The notes under the pieces are model-generated. The model was given only the letters and a program-made list of their open reading frames with translations. It made no database searches and had not been told where the DNA came from. DNA of 64,000 nt. It comes from WLMZ01 sp038227995 (lineage in GTDB: Bacteria > Actinomycetota > Acidimicrobiia > Acidimicrobiales > Ilumatobacteraceae). The translations under genes were made by a program, and so were the position numbers. Of this stretch, positions 7,543-15,598 are shown one piece after another (the stretch's first letter is position 1; each line of letters begins with the position of its first letter). The DNA lies in the NCBI GenBank assembly GCA_038227995.1, contig JBBRPP010000026.1, positions 11,066 through 75,065 of the forward strand, read 5' to 3'.

Positions 7543-9489
7543 TCAGACGGCGGCGCCGGCGCGCTCGCCGTCGACGACCGCTGCGTGGGCACGACGTGGC
7601 GCGAGGCAGTCGCCGATCCGTTGCACGCTGACGCCGGCCGCCTTGAGGTCGTTGTACAGCCACTCCACGGGATTGGGCGGAACGGCCAGCACCAGCCAGT
7701 CAGGCGTGCGGCGGACGTTCGTGCCGGTGGGGTGGTGGAGCAGGTTCAACGTCGGGCCTTCCATCCCCATCGGGACGAGATCGGTGGTCTGGAGGATGCC
7801 CTTGGCGCTCGCGCGAATCCACCAGTTCTCCATGTCGAGCGTGATGCCGAGATCCTGACCAACGACCATCCCGTTGGTGATGATCTCGACCCGGCAGCCG
7901 CGGTCGGCGAGCAGTTCGCCGACCGAGGTCGCATGGTGGAATCCGATCTCGTCGATCACGACGACATTGCCGAACGGTTCAGCGGTTCCTTCGAGCACGT
8001 CGCGAACGTCGCAGACGTTTGCGGCATCGCCGGGCACCCACCACGGACGGTTGGGTTCAGCGCCTGTGGCCACGATGACGTGATCGGGCTTGTGCTCGTC
8101 GACGAAGCCTGGCCACACGCCGACGCCGTACGTGATCGACACGCCGAGTCGCCGACATTCGGTGAGTTGGTTGCGGATCATGTCGCCGAACTCGGCTCGA
8201 TTCGGAACGCTGGCGGCCAGCCGAACCTGCCCGCCGGCTTGATCCTGTTTCTCGTACACCGCGACCCGATGGCCCTCTCGCGCGGCCGAGATCGCGGCCT
8301 GCAATCCGGCCGGCCCGGCGCCGACGACCATCACGTCTTTCGGTTTGCGCGTGATGCGAGCGCGCCCTGCGTACTCGGCTTCGCGGCCGGTGCGTGGGTT
8401 CTCGATGCACCCGAGCCAACGGTTGAGGCCCATCCGGCCGACGCATTCCTGGTTGCAGCTGAGGCACAGCCGTGTCTCGTCGGTTGCACCGGCACGCGCC
8501 TTCGCCGCGAACTCGGCATCCGCGATCTGACCGCGGACGACGCCGACGAGATCGCAGTGTCCTTCGGCCAGCGCACGCTCGGCTTGCAACGGATCCTTGA
8601 ACCGGCCGACACCCACTACGGGGAGATCGACGGCCTTGCGGATCGCGCTCGGGATGAACATCGCGTAGCCGGGCGGGATGTGCATGCTCGCCTCGATCAT
8701 GAACAGGCTGGCTGTCGCGACGCCGATCGAGGTGTTGATGTAGTCGACCTGAGCAGTGGCCTCGACGATCTGCGCGATCTGCACGGCTTCGTCGATGGTG
8801 GTGCCGCCTTCGATCAGCTCGTCACCACAGATGCGCACGCCCAGCGCGAGCCGGGAACCGATCACCTTGCGGACCGCAGCCACGATCTCGACCAGCAGCC
8901 GGGCCCGGTTGGCCAACGACCCGCCGTACTCGTCGGTGCGAATGTTGGTGGCGGGCGACAGGAAACCGCGCACGATCGACGAATGGCTGCACTGCAACTC
9001 GATGCCGTCGAAGCCGCCCTCGGCGCAGTGTTCGGCGACCAGTGCGTAGCCGGCGACGATCTCGTCGATCTCGGCCCGAGTCACGGCCTTGGGCACCTCG
9101 CGGAACAGCGGGTCGGCGACCGGCGAGGGTGCCCACACCGGCATCCGGCTGAACATACTGCTGGCCTGACCGCCGTTGTGGTTGATCTGGGCGAAGATCG
9201 GGGTGCGGTGCCGGTGCACAGCCTCGGTGATCGCGCGATACCCGGGGATCACGTCGCGGTGGAACCCGTGGATCAACTTCTCGTACGGCCAATCGGTGGG
9301 GTGGGTCGAGTGTTCTTCGGTGATGATCAGCCCGGTGCCACCGGCGGCGCGGGCCGCGTAGTACGCCGCGTGCTGCTCGGTGGGCTTGCCGTCGCGGGCG
9401 TAGTTGGTGAGGTGCGCGCTGAACACGATCCGGTTGCGGGCCGTGACCGGGCCGAGTTGGAGCGGAGTCCACAGGTAGCGATACGCCAT
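7543..9489 (-). CDS. Old Yellow Enzyme / 2,4-dienoyl-CoA reductase-type oxidoreductase
   Basis: This 648-residue enzyme has an N-terminal FMN TIM barrel (about 1-330) that starts WTPLQLGPVTARNRIVFSAH. A four-cysteine iron-sulfur motif follows (CLSCNQEC then C after 11 residues), and then an FAD/NAD(P) module beginning MVVGAGPAGLQAA. This architecture is that of FadH, trimethylamine dehydrogenase and related enzymes, and also of the FadH/OYE enzymes that accompany mycofactocin. No mycofactocin genes lie nearby. The ATG at 9489 gives the canonical family N terminus; upstream codons look non-coding. The substrate, an enone or dienoyl-CoA or amine, cannot be set. Confidence 0.88.
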   Translation of the reverse strand: MAYRYLWTPLQLGPVTARNRIVFSAHLTNYARDGKPTEQHAAYYAARAAGGTGLIITEEHSTHPTDWPYEKLIHGFHRDVIPGYRAITEAVHRHRTPIFAQINHNGGQASSMFSRMPVWAPSPVADPLFREVPKAVTRAEIDEIVAGYALVAEHCAEGGFDGIELQCSHSSIVRGFLSPATNIRTDEYGGSLANRARLLVEIVAAVRKVIGSRLALGVRICGDELIEGGTTIDEAVQIAQIVEATAQVDYINTSIGVATASLFMIEASMHIPPGYAMFIPSAIRKAVDLPVVGVGRFKDPLQAERALAEGHCDLVGVVRGQIADAEFAAKARAGATDETRLCLSCNQECVGRMGLNRWLGCIENPRTGREAEYAGRARITRKPKDVMVVGAGPAGLQAAISAAREGHRVAVYEKQDQAGGQVRLAASVPNRAEFGDMIRNQLTECRRLGVSITYGVGVWPGFVDEHKPDHVIVATGAEPNRPWWVPGDAANVCDVRDVLEGTAEPFGNVVVIDEIGFHHATSVGELLADRGCRVEIITNGMVVGQDLGITLDMENWWIRASAKGILQTTDLVPMGMEGPTLNLLHHPTGTNVRRTPDWLVLAVPPNPVEWLYNDLKAAGVSVQRIGDCLAPRRAHAAVVDGERAGAAV

Positions 9490-9685
9490 CGAGGCCGAGG
9501 CTACTTCCGGCGGCTGTGCGGACCCCTGTGCGAGCGATGCCGATCTGCGATCGGATCCCATCGCCACGCTGTGGTGATCTTGCCGATTTCTTGACGGGCG
9601 CCCGGTGCCCGTCCGAGGATTGTGGAATTACTGTTCGAGACGAAGATGCCGCGGACCGGGGGTCCGCCTCTCTCGAGGACATCGC

Positions 9686-9895
9686 ATGAGTGACTCAGCA
9701 CAGCCAGCGCCAGAGCAAGAGCGCCGCAAGGACTTCGAGACACGCGCGCTCGTCGATCAGATGATGGCTGCAGCCGAGGTCGAGCGGCAGGCGTCGCAGC
9801 GTCCGTCACAACTGGCGACAACGGCACCGTCCAGCGGTCGACATGCAAAGCGGGCCCGCGTCTCGGTGCCCAACTGCGTGCGCCGCCCGCACTGA
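9686..9895 (+). CDS. Possible small hydrophilic protein
   Basis: A 69-residue frame beginning MSDSAQPAPEQERRKDFETR, with a charged helical middle (DQMMAAAEVERQ) and an Arg-rich tail. A GAGGA-like ribosome site lies 7 bases before the ATG. It is not recognised. It sits alone in the gap between the OYE gene and hemolysin III, and codon use is only moderately GC-rich at third positions, so it may not be real. Confidence 0.35.
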   Translation: MSDSAQPAPEQERRKDFETRALVDQMMAAAEVERQASQRPSQLATTAPSSGRHAKRARVSVPNCVRRPH

Positions 9896-9930
9896 CCCAG
9901 CGCGCATTGCCCTCACCCGTCTGCGCAGCC

Positions 9931-10122
9931 ATGTGGTCCTTGGTTCACTGCACGGTCGGGGCTTCGGCCAGCCACGTCGGCCAAACCGGGTCGAGCTGGA
10001 TCACCAAGACCGGCGATCAATTCGCCGAGCGCTCGCCGGGCTCTCGGCTCAACTCACTGAGCACGTTCGTCATCTGGCCTGGGTTGTTCATCATTGCAAT
10101 CGGGATCTTTGCTCACCTGTGA
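9931..10122 (+). CDS. Possible small membrane protein or gene fragment
   Basis: A 63-residue frame that ends in one good transmembrane helix (the segment FVIWPGLFIIAIGIFAHL at its C terminus) after a polar Ser/Gly-rich part. Third positions are mainly G or C. No ribosome site is obvious and no family is recognised. The stop codon directly abuts the stop of the convergent hemolysin III gene. It might be the tail of a decayed membrane protein. Confidence 0.3.
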   Translation: MWSLVHCTVGASASHVGQTGSSWITKTGDQFAERSPGSRLNSLSTFVIWPGLFIIAIGIFAHL

Positions 10123-10860
10123 TCAGGTTGCGATCTCCCAGACCGCCAGGAAGTGGGCGGCGGCCGCGACCACGGTGAAGACGTGCCACACCTCGTGGTA
10201 CGAGAACACCGATGGGCGCAACCGCGGCCACGTCTTCGCGAACCAGCGGGCACCGAAGATGTACAACGCGCCGGACACGAGATAGAGAATCGCCGGTGTG
10301 GCACCGAACCTGATCCACAGCGCGGGGACTGCCAAGGCGGCCAAGCAGCTCACCGCCGCGTACAACGCAGTTCCGATGGCGTCGCCGCGCTGCCAGTGGC
10401 CGAACTTGAAGACGGCGCCGACGACCGACACGGTCCAGACAACAGCCAGCAACGTGATTCCGAATCCTGACGGCATCGCGATCAACACGATCGGCGTGGT
10501 CGATCCGGCGATCGCGGCGAAGATCATCGCGTGATCCGCGCGGCGCCACGCGGCGCGGGCGCGGAAGTCGTCGACCCACCGGTGGTACGTGGTGGACGCC
10601 GCGAACATCGCACACAGGCCGGCCGCGTAGATCGACACGCCGACCGTTGCCCGGGCACCGTCGGCGAAGATGATGAGCAGTGCGAGCGCCGGAACCGCGG
10701 CGAACAACCCGAGCATGTGGACGCGCCCGCGCCACGAGGGGCGAGCGTCGCAGCCGAGTGGATCATCGCGACCGTCGTCGGTCGCGAACCGTTGATGCAG
10801 TGCCCAATCGCGACCGAAGTCGTTGGACACCCGCGTGGGGGTGATCGGTGGAGGTGCCAT
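10123..10860 (-). CDS. Hemolysin III family membrane protein
   Basis: A 245-residue integral membrane protein of the HlyIII/PAQR superfamily with seven predicted helices. The conserved features are present: ASTTYHRW after helix 2, a HAMIF...GSTTPI segment in helix 3, and the C-terminal YHEVWHVFTVVAAAAHF in which the histidines form the putative zinc site. Bacterial members are often annotated as channels, but their biochemical role is unsettled. A hydrophilic N-terminal extension of about 45 residues may be overextended. Confidence 0.88.
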   Translation of the reverse strand: MAPPPITPTRVSNDFGRDWALHQRFATDDGRDDPLGCDARPSWRGRVHMLGLFAAVPALALLIIFADGARATVGVSIYAAGLCAMFAASTTYHRWVDDFRARAAWRRADHAMIFAAIAGSTTPIVLIAMPSGFGITLLAVVWTVSVVGAVFKFGHWQRGDAIGTALYAAVSCLAALAVPALWIRFGATPAILYLVSGALYIFGARWFAKTWPRLRPSVFSYHEVWHVFTVVAAAAHFLAVWEIAT

Positions 10861-10921
10861 GTGCGGCCTGCTTCGAGGAGGGGCGGACGACCTCGACGCC
10901 GGGAACAGGGTCCGGGTCCTT

Positions 10922-10943
10922 CGAACGTTCGTGTCGTCGAACG
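10922..10943. other. Overlapping CGAACG dyads upstream of hemolysin III
   Basis: CGAACGTTCG (10922-10931) is a perfect 10-base palindrome. Its right half, CGTTCG (10926-10931), also pairs with a second CGAACG at 10938-10943 across six bases. It lies in the 146-base space before the minus-strand hemolysin III gene. It could be an operator; no regulator is known for it. Confidence 0.35.
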
Positions 10944-11006
10944 AATGGCCAGTTTACGTGGCGTCACGACCAAGCGGAGGTCGGCCACAGCGTTCTACGC
11001 CGGCGC

Positions 11007-11870
11007 TCAGTCTTCGCTGAGCATCCGCGGGTTGAAGGCCATCAGCCCGGCCGCCATCACGAGCTCGGTCAGCTTCCGACCGGTGCCCTTCAGCGTCAGG
11101 CACGCATCGTCGCCGAGCGCCATCCATGGCGCGGCCGCGGCACGATCCGTCGCGTCCTCGATCGCTGTCCGCTGGGCGCGGCCGGCGTCGGTGAACGAGC
11201 CGTCGGCGTTGACCAGACCGCGAGCCGCGAGACCCTCGACGCCGGCCGCCCATTCGTCGTCGCTCCACGACCGACTGGCCTGCAACACCGTGGCCGGAAC
11301 GTCGCCCGATGCCGCGTGGCTGATGAGGGCTTCGAGGCCGCTGAGCCCTTCGAGCGTGAGCGCTGCGATGTGCCCGTCTCCACGGAACTCGCGCAGCAGC
11401 GTCTGGCCGTGCCACAGCACGAGATGGGGTTCATCCGGCCACGGCAGCGACGCGTGGGCGGCGAAGAGCGGCCGACCTTCCAGCCGCTCACACGCAACGA
11501 GTGCCGCGCGCTGTGTCAGCCCGGCAGCCTCGGCCAGCTCGACCGACTCGAGCACCTCCGGACCGAACGCTCGCGTCAGCGACGAATCGACTGCATTGAG
11601 GCGCGCTGTCAACAACGCGGGTGGCGACGCCAGCGTCCACGCGTTCTCCATGCTGCGGCGCACGAGCCCGGGGTGGAAGTTGTAGAACGTCGCGATCACG
11701 ACCTCGGCCGGCACGGCGCCCATCGCTGCGACCCGCGATGCGAAGTAGCCCATGCGCGGCTTGGTGACACCGACCGCCGCGTAGGCTGCCGCTGCATCGG
11801 GCGTGAAGTAGATCATGCCGTGCACGGCTTCCATGCTGCGCCAGGTCTTGCGTGCGGTGATTGCGTCCAT
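11007..11870 (-). CDS. SCO6745 family protein
   Basis: A 287-residue soluble protein of the actinobacterial SCO6745 family, recognised by its N-terminal pattern (AVHGMIYFTPDA, then MGYFASRVAAMGAVPAEVV, then TFYNFHPGLVRR). Members are predicted helical with a winged-helix-like second half; their function is unknown. The ATG at 11870 is chosen because it lies 7 bases from a TACGGT -10 box and begins the family-type N terminus. It is divergent from the SDR gene, with only 27 bases between starts. Confidence 0.85.
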   Translation of the reverse strand: MDAITARKTWRSMEAVHGMIYFTPDAAAAYAAVGVTKPRMGYFASRVAAMGAVPAEVVIATFYNFHPGLVRRSMENAWTLASPPALLTARLNAVDSSLTRAFGPEVLESVELAEAAGLTQRAALVACERLEGRPLFAAHASLPWPDEPHLVLWHGQTLLREFRGDGHIAALTLEGLSGLEALISHAASGDVPATVLQASRSWSDDEWAAGVEGLAARGLVNADGSFTDAGRAQRTAIEDATDRAAAAPWMALGDDACLTLKGTGRKLTELVMAAGLMAFNPRMLSED

Positions 11871-11877
11871 CTGGCGA

Positions 11878-11883
11878 ACCGTA
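11878..11883 (-). promoter_or_regulatory. -10 box of SCO6745-family gene, leaderless type
   Basis: TACGGT on the minus strand ends 7 bases before the ATG at 11870. Confidence 0.5.
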
Positions 11884-11897
11884 GGGGACGCGGGCAT

Positions 11898-12737
11898 ATG
11901 GTGGCGCACATGGAGAATTTGGTCGGCAAGGTCGCAGTCGTCACCGGGGCGGGCAGTGGCATCGGCCGCGCGCTCGCCGAGCGGTTCGTCGCGGAGGGTA
12001 TGAAGGTGGTGCTGGCCGACATCGACGAGGTGCGGTTGCGCACGGCCGAGTCCGAGTTGACCGAAGGTGGCGGCGACGTGCTCCCCGTCGTCGTCGACAC
12101 GGCGATGGAGGAGTCCGTGCAGTCGCTGGCGCAGCGCACGCTCGAGCACTACGGCGCGGCCCACGTCATCTGCAACAACGCCGGCGTGGTCGGTACCGGT
12201 GACCCGTGGACCGGTCCGATCAGCGTGTGGGATTGGGTCATCGGCATCAACCTCTACGGCGTGATCCACGGTGTGCGCGCATTCCTGCCGATCCTGCAGG
12301 AGCAGGGTGAGGGCCACATCGTCAACACCGCGTCGATGGCAGGTCTCCTGGCGATGCCGGGCGCCGCGCCGTACAACGTGACCAAGCACGGTGTCGTCGC
12401 GCTCAGCGAGGGCCTGTACCTCGAGCTCAAGGGAACGCAGTCGCCCGTCAGCGTTTCGGTGCTGTGCCCGGGCTTCGTCCGCACCGAGTTGATGGACAAG
12501 TTGACGTGGGCTGATCGACTGGGTAGCCAGCCGGCACCGACCAGCAATCCCGTCGGGCAGTTCATGGATCAGATGTTGCGTGCTGGTGTGGAGAATGGAA
12601 TCTCCCCGGCAGATGTTGCAGGTCAGGTCGTCGCCGCGATCAAGGCCCAGCAGTTCTGGATCTTGACGCATCCCGACTACGGCGAGGCCGCTGTCGATCG
12701 CTTCAAGCGCGCCGTCGCCCAAGAAAACCCGAGCTGA
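11898..12737 (+). CDS. Short-chain dehydrogenase/reductase
   Basis: A 279-residue classical SDR with the NAD(P) motif TGAGSGIG near the N terminus, the NNAG motif, the catalytic Ser in NTASMAG and the YNVTK (YxxxK) catalytic pair. An Asp at the end of the second beta strand (ADID) favours NAD over NADP. The ATG at 11898 has an AGGGGA sequence 9 bases upstream; a second ATG at 11910 is possible. It opens a plus-strand run of redox genes that continues to the P450, so a role in degradation of a hydroxylated or steroid-like substrate is likely but unproven. Confidence 0.9.
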   Translation: MVAHMENLVGKVAVVTGAGSGIGRALAERFVAEGMKVVLADIDEVRLRTAESELTEGGGDVLPVVVDTAMEESVQSLAQRTLEHYGAAHVICNNAGVVGTGDPWTGPISVWDWVIGINLYGVIHGVRAFLPILQEQGEGHIVNTASMAGLLAMPGAAPYNVTKHGVVALSEGLYLELKGTQSPVSVSVLCPGFVRTELMDKLTWADRLGSQPAPTSNPVGQFMDQMLRAGVENGISPADVAGQVVAAIKAQQFWILTHPDYGEAAVDRFKRAVAQENPS

Positions 12738-12760
12738 ACTGAATCGAAAGGACACACGAC

Positions 12761-13186
12761 ATGGCCGACATGGACATGACCATCGAAGAACGCGAAGCCT
12801 TTCTCACCGACGTGCACGTCGGCGTTCTCGCCATCGCGCGCAAGGACAAAGGCCCGCTCGCACTCCCGATCTGGTACCAGTACGAGGACGGAACCGTGAT
12901 CATCGGGATGGGTGGCAACTCGGTCAAGGCCAAGCTGTTGCGCTCCGCGGGCCGAGCGACGATGACGGTGCAGACCGAGGCGCCGCCGTACAAGTACGTG
13001 ATGGTCGAGGGGCCGGTCGAGGTCGTCAACGAACAGCGCGACGACTTCGTGATGGCGTCTCGGTACCTCGGACCGGAGTTCGGCCGCTGGTACGCCGACA
13101 CGAACCCGAGCACGTCGGAATCCGTCATCGCCCGCCTCACTCCAGAGACCTGGCTCACGTGTGACTTCGGCAAGGGTATGGCCTGA
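12761..13186 (+). CDS. PPOX-fold flavin/F420-binding oxidoreductase
   Basis: A 141-residue split-barrel protein of the pyridoxamine 5'-phosphate oxidase superfamily. The pattern VGVLAIARKDKGPLALPIWY near the N terminus and the central RATMTVQTE strand fit the small actinobacterial F420- or FMN-dependent members. It begins 23 bases after the SDR stop and is probably cotranscribed. The cofactor cannot be decided from sequence alone. Confidence 0.8.
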   Translation: MADMDMTIEEREAFLTDVHVGVLAIARKDKGPLALPIWYQYEDGTVIIGMGGNSVKAKLLRSAGRATMTVQTEAPPYKYVMVEGPVEVVNEQRDDFVMASRYLGPEFGRWYADTNPSTSESVIARLTPETWLTCDFGKGMA

Positions 13187-13197
13187 CCACACGCCCG

Positions 13198-13203
13198 TAG
13201 GCT
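13198..13203 (+). promoter_or_regulatory. -10 box of DUF3445 gene, leaderless type
   Basis: TAGGCT ends 7 bases before the GTG at 13211. Confidence 0.5.
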
Positions 13204-13210
13204 CGAATCC

Positions 13211-14056
13211 GTGACGGCGTGGCTGGACGAACTCAAGCTCGAACCCGGCCCGCCGTTCTCGGCGATGGGCACGCACTCGTTGAAGGCCGACCAATGGCTG
13301 ATCGTCGACGAGCATCGCGGCGCAGATCTCGAACGCAAGGCCGAGCTGCTCGCGACGGACAAGCCGATGGTCTTCGCGGCGCAATCCGGCAGCGATGCCG
13401 CGTCGGCGGAAGTGCTCGAACTCGTCAGGGAATGGCTGGGCGATTTCGGCATCACACCATCTCCGGCGTCGGGCGATGACCATCCGCTGATCGAGGCCGC
13501 GCGACTGGTGCAGGAGGACCTCGTCGTCCTCCGGCGAATCGACGACGCGTGGGTCGTCACCGCCGGGGTCGTGTGCTTTCCGACGCATTGGGCGATTCAG
13601 GACAAGGTCGGCCTGCCGTTGGAAGGTGTGCACGCACCCGTCGCTCACTACGAGACCGAGTTGCGCGAGAAGGTCGATCGATTCCATGACCGGCTCATGC
13701 CACAGAGCCCGGTGTGGCGCCGGAACTGGTTCGTGTTACCTACGAACGAGCTACACCTGCCGGCGTTCGGCGGGCGCCTCGACCCATCGACCGTGCTCGA
13801 ACCCGACGGCTCGCCGATGTGGATCCGCAGCGAGCGTCAGACCTTGCGCCGGCTGCCGAAGACCGACGCGATCGTCTTCACGATCCGGATCCAGCTGGCT
13901 CCGCTTGGCGTGCTGCGAGATCGCGTGGACATCGCGACGAAGATGCTCGCCGTCGTGCGATCGTGGGATCGCACGAAGCGGATGTACACCTCGACGGGCG
14001 GCGCGATCGATGCCCTCGTCGATTGGCTCGCAGATCTCGGCGCACGTCACAGCTGA
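13211..14056 (+). CDS. DUF3445 family (heme-dependent oxidative N-demethylase-like)
   Basis: A 281-residue protein of the DUF3445 family, recognised by LVQEDLVVLRR, the following VVCFPTHWAIQDKVG motif and the LHAPV-like HAPVAHYE segment. Some family members are heme-dependent oxidative N-demethylases with a PAS-like fold; whether this one binds heme is unknown. It is placed just before a ferredoxin and P450, which suits a role in oxidative catabolism. The GTG start has a leaderless-type promoter. Confidence 0.8.
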   Translation: MTAWLDELKLEPGPPFSAMGTHSLKADQWLIVDEHRGADLERKAELLATDKPMVFAAQSGSDAASAEVLELVREWLGDFGITPSPASGDDHPLIEAARLVQEDLVVLRRIDDAWVVTAGVVCFPTHWAIQDKVGLPLEGVHAPVAHYETELREKVDRFHDRLMPQSPVWRRNWFVLPTNELHLPAFGGRLDPSTVLEPDGSPMWIRSERQTLRRLPKTDAIVFTIRIQLAPLGVLRDRVDIATKMLAVVRSWDRTKRMYTSTGGAIDALVDWLADLGARHS

Positions 14057-14095
14057 ATCGGCCGACGCGGCTCTCGCCGGACTACCCGTGGGTAA

Positions 14096-14101
14096 TAAGG
14101 T
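14096..14101 (+). promoter_or_regulatory. -10 box of ferredoxin-P450 operon, leaderless type
   Basis: TAAGGT ends 6 bases before the ferredoxin ATG at 14108. Confidence 0.55.
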
Positions 14102-14107
14102 CGAGAC

Positions 14108-14323
14108 ATGAAAGTCGTCTTGGATACCGAACGTTGTCAGGGCCACAACCGTTGCTATGCGTTGGCGCCGGAGATCTTCGATGTCGACGATTACGGCATG
14201 GCGATTCTGCTCAACGATGGCATCGTGCCCGAGGGTCTCGAAGAGAAGGCGATGCTGGCCGTCGCCAACTGCCCCGAGTTCGCGATCACCATCGCCGATG
14301 CGCCCGCCGGCGGCAGCGTCTGA
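14108..14323 (+). CDS. Single-cluster ferredoxin with CxxHxxC motif
   Basis: A 71-residue ferredoxin of the type that supplies electrons to actinobacterial P450s. Cluster ligands are Cys10, Cys16 and Cys55 (in NCPE). The position that is usually the second cysteine is His13 (CQGHNRC), so the protein either binds a 3Fe-4S cluster or a 4Fe-4S cluster with a histidine ligand, as described for mycobacterial P450-associated ferredoxins. Its stop overlaps the P450 start by one base (TGATG), which implies translational coupling and a dedicated redox pair. Confidence 0.92.
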   Translation: MKVVLDTERCQGHNRCYALAPEIFDVDDYGMAILLNDGIVPEGLEEKAMLAVANCPEFAITIADAPAGGSV

Positions 14324-15528
14324 TGACGTCGATCTACGGGCCCGTCACCGATTGGGCGACCGACTTCGATCACGCCGATCCGTCGTACAACGCGCATGCC
14401 CATGAGGTGTGGGCTCAACTCCGCGCCGAGTGCCCCGTCGCCCACACCGATCGTTACACGGGCGCATGGCTGCCGGTCACCCACGAGCACGTTTCCCAGA
14501 TCGCATACGACACCGAGCACTTCACGTCACGCGCCGTCGTGGTCGTGCCGTTCAAGCCGTTCGCCGAGGCGCCGATCGGCAATGCGCCACCGATCTCCAG
14601 CGACCCGCCGTTCCACCACGAGGCTCGCCGCCTGCTGTTGCCGGCCTTCGCGCCGAAGGTGATCGAGCCGTGGGAGAAGGACATCCGCGAGCTGTGCAAG
14701 TCGCTGCTGCGCGACATGGGCGACGCCGATGTCGTCGACGCCGCGATCCAGTACGCGCAACACATCCCGGTCAACGTGATCGCGCTCATGCTCGGTTTCC
14801 CGGTTGCGGATGCGGATCTGTTCCGCGGTTTCGTGCACGAGATCCTCGAAGGCGTGAATGTCGAGCCCGAACAGCGTTTCGCTGCTTTCGGTCGGCTCAA
14901 CGACTACCTGCAGATCCAGATCGAAGAGCACATCGCCAGCCCGCGCAACGATCTCACCAGTTTCCTGCTCGGCACGACGATCTTCGGCGAGCCGCTCAGC
15001 ATCGATCACGTACGCGGCACGATCGTGCTCCTGCTGCTGGCCGGCATCGACACCACATGGAGCGCGATCGGTTCCAGCCTGCTCCACCTCGCCACGCACG
15101 CCGATGACCGCGCCCGGCTTGTTGCCGACCCGACGCTGATCCCGACCGCGATCGAAGAGTTCCTACGCGCGTACGCACCGGTCACGATGGCCCGCCTCGT
15201 CAAGGAAGACGTCGAGATCGGCGGCTGCCCGATGAAGGTCGACGACTGGGTGCTGCTGCCGTTCCCCGCGGCCAACGTCGACCCCGCTGCGTTTGATCGC
15301 GCCGACGAGGTGCTGATCGATCGAGCCGAGAACCGTCACCTCGCGTTCGGTCTCGGCATCCACCGCTGCCTCGGCTCGAACCTGGCTCGCCTCGAACTTC
15401 GTGTCGCGGTCGAGGAGTTCCTGCTGCGCTACCCCGACTTCGAACTCGCCATCGCCGGCGACGTCGACTGGAGCGTCGGCCAGATCCGCGGCCCGCGCCG
15501 CCTCCCCGTCCGCATCCTGCCGTCGTAG
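14323..15528 (+). CDS. Cytochrome P450
   Basis: A 401-residue soluble bacterial P450. The I-helix motif AGIDTT (240-245), the ExxR pair (Glu279/Arg282) and the heme loop FGLGIHRCLG with Cys349 as axial ligand are all intact. It is coupled to the ferredoxin by a one-base overlap. The ferredoxin reductase is not in the window. The substrate is unknown; the surrounding SDR, PPOX-fold and DUF3445 genes suggest stepwise oxidation of a hydrophobic compound. Confidence 0.95.
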   Translation: MTSIYGPVTDWATDFDHADPSYNAHAHEVWAQLRAECPVAHTDRYTGAWLPVTHEHVSQIAYDTEHFTSRAVVVVPFKPFAEAPIGNAPPISSDPPFHHEARRLLLPAFAPKVIEPWEKDIRELCKSLLRDMGDADVVDAAIQYAQHIPVNVIALMLGFPVADADLFRGFVHEILEGVNVEPEQRFAAFGRLNDYLQIQIEEHIASPRNDLTSFLLGTTIFGEPLSIDHVRGTIVLLLLAGIDTTWSAIGSSLLHLATHADDRARLVADPTLIPTAIEEFLRAYAPVTMARLVKEDVEIGGCPMKVDDWVLLPFPAANVDPAAFDRADEVLIDRAENRHLAFGLGIHRCLGSNLARLELRVAVEEFLLRYPDFELAIAGDVDWSVGQIRGPRRLPVRILPS

Positions 15529-15598
15529 CGGCCGACGGCCGACCGCCGAAGCCGGAATGACATCGGTGTAACACCCGGTCCGTAGACTGGGGGTGCTC

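Noticed and set aside
7543..9489. OYE/FadH-like enzyme as part of a mycofactocin system
   Set aside because: No mftA-F genes are in the window, and the enzyme family is much broader.
6577..9594. Very long open frame on the plus strand (about 1000 codons)
   Set aside because: It covers the opposite strand of two well-supported genes (MFS pump and OYE enzyme), and its translation is Arg/Asp-rich with no family features. This is a typical effect of high GC.
10922..10931. Palindrome CGAACGTTCG as a LexA/SOS box
   Set aside because: Actinobacterial SOS boxes need GAAC and GTTC separated by four bases; here they are adjacent.
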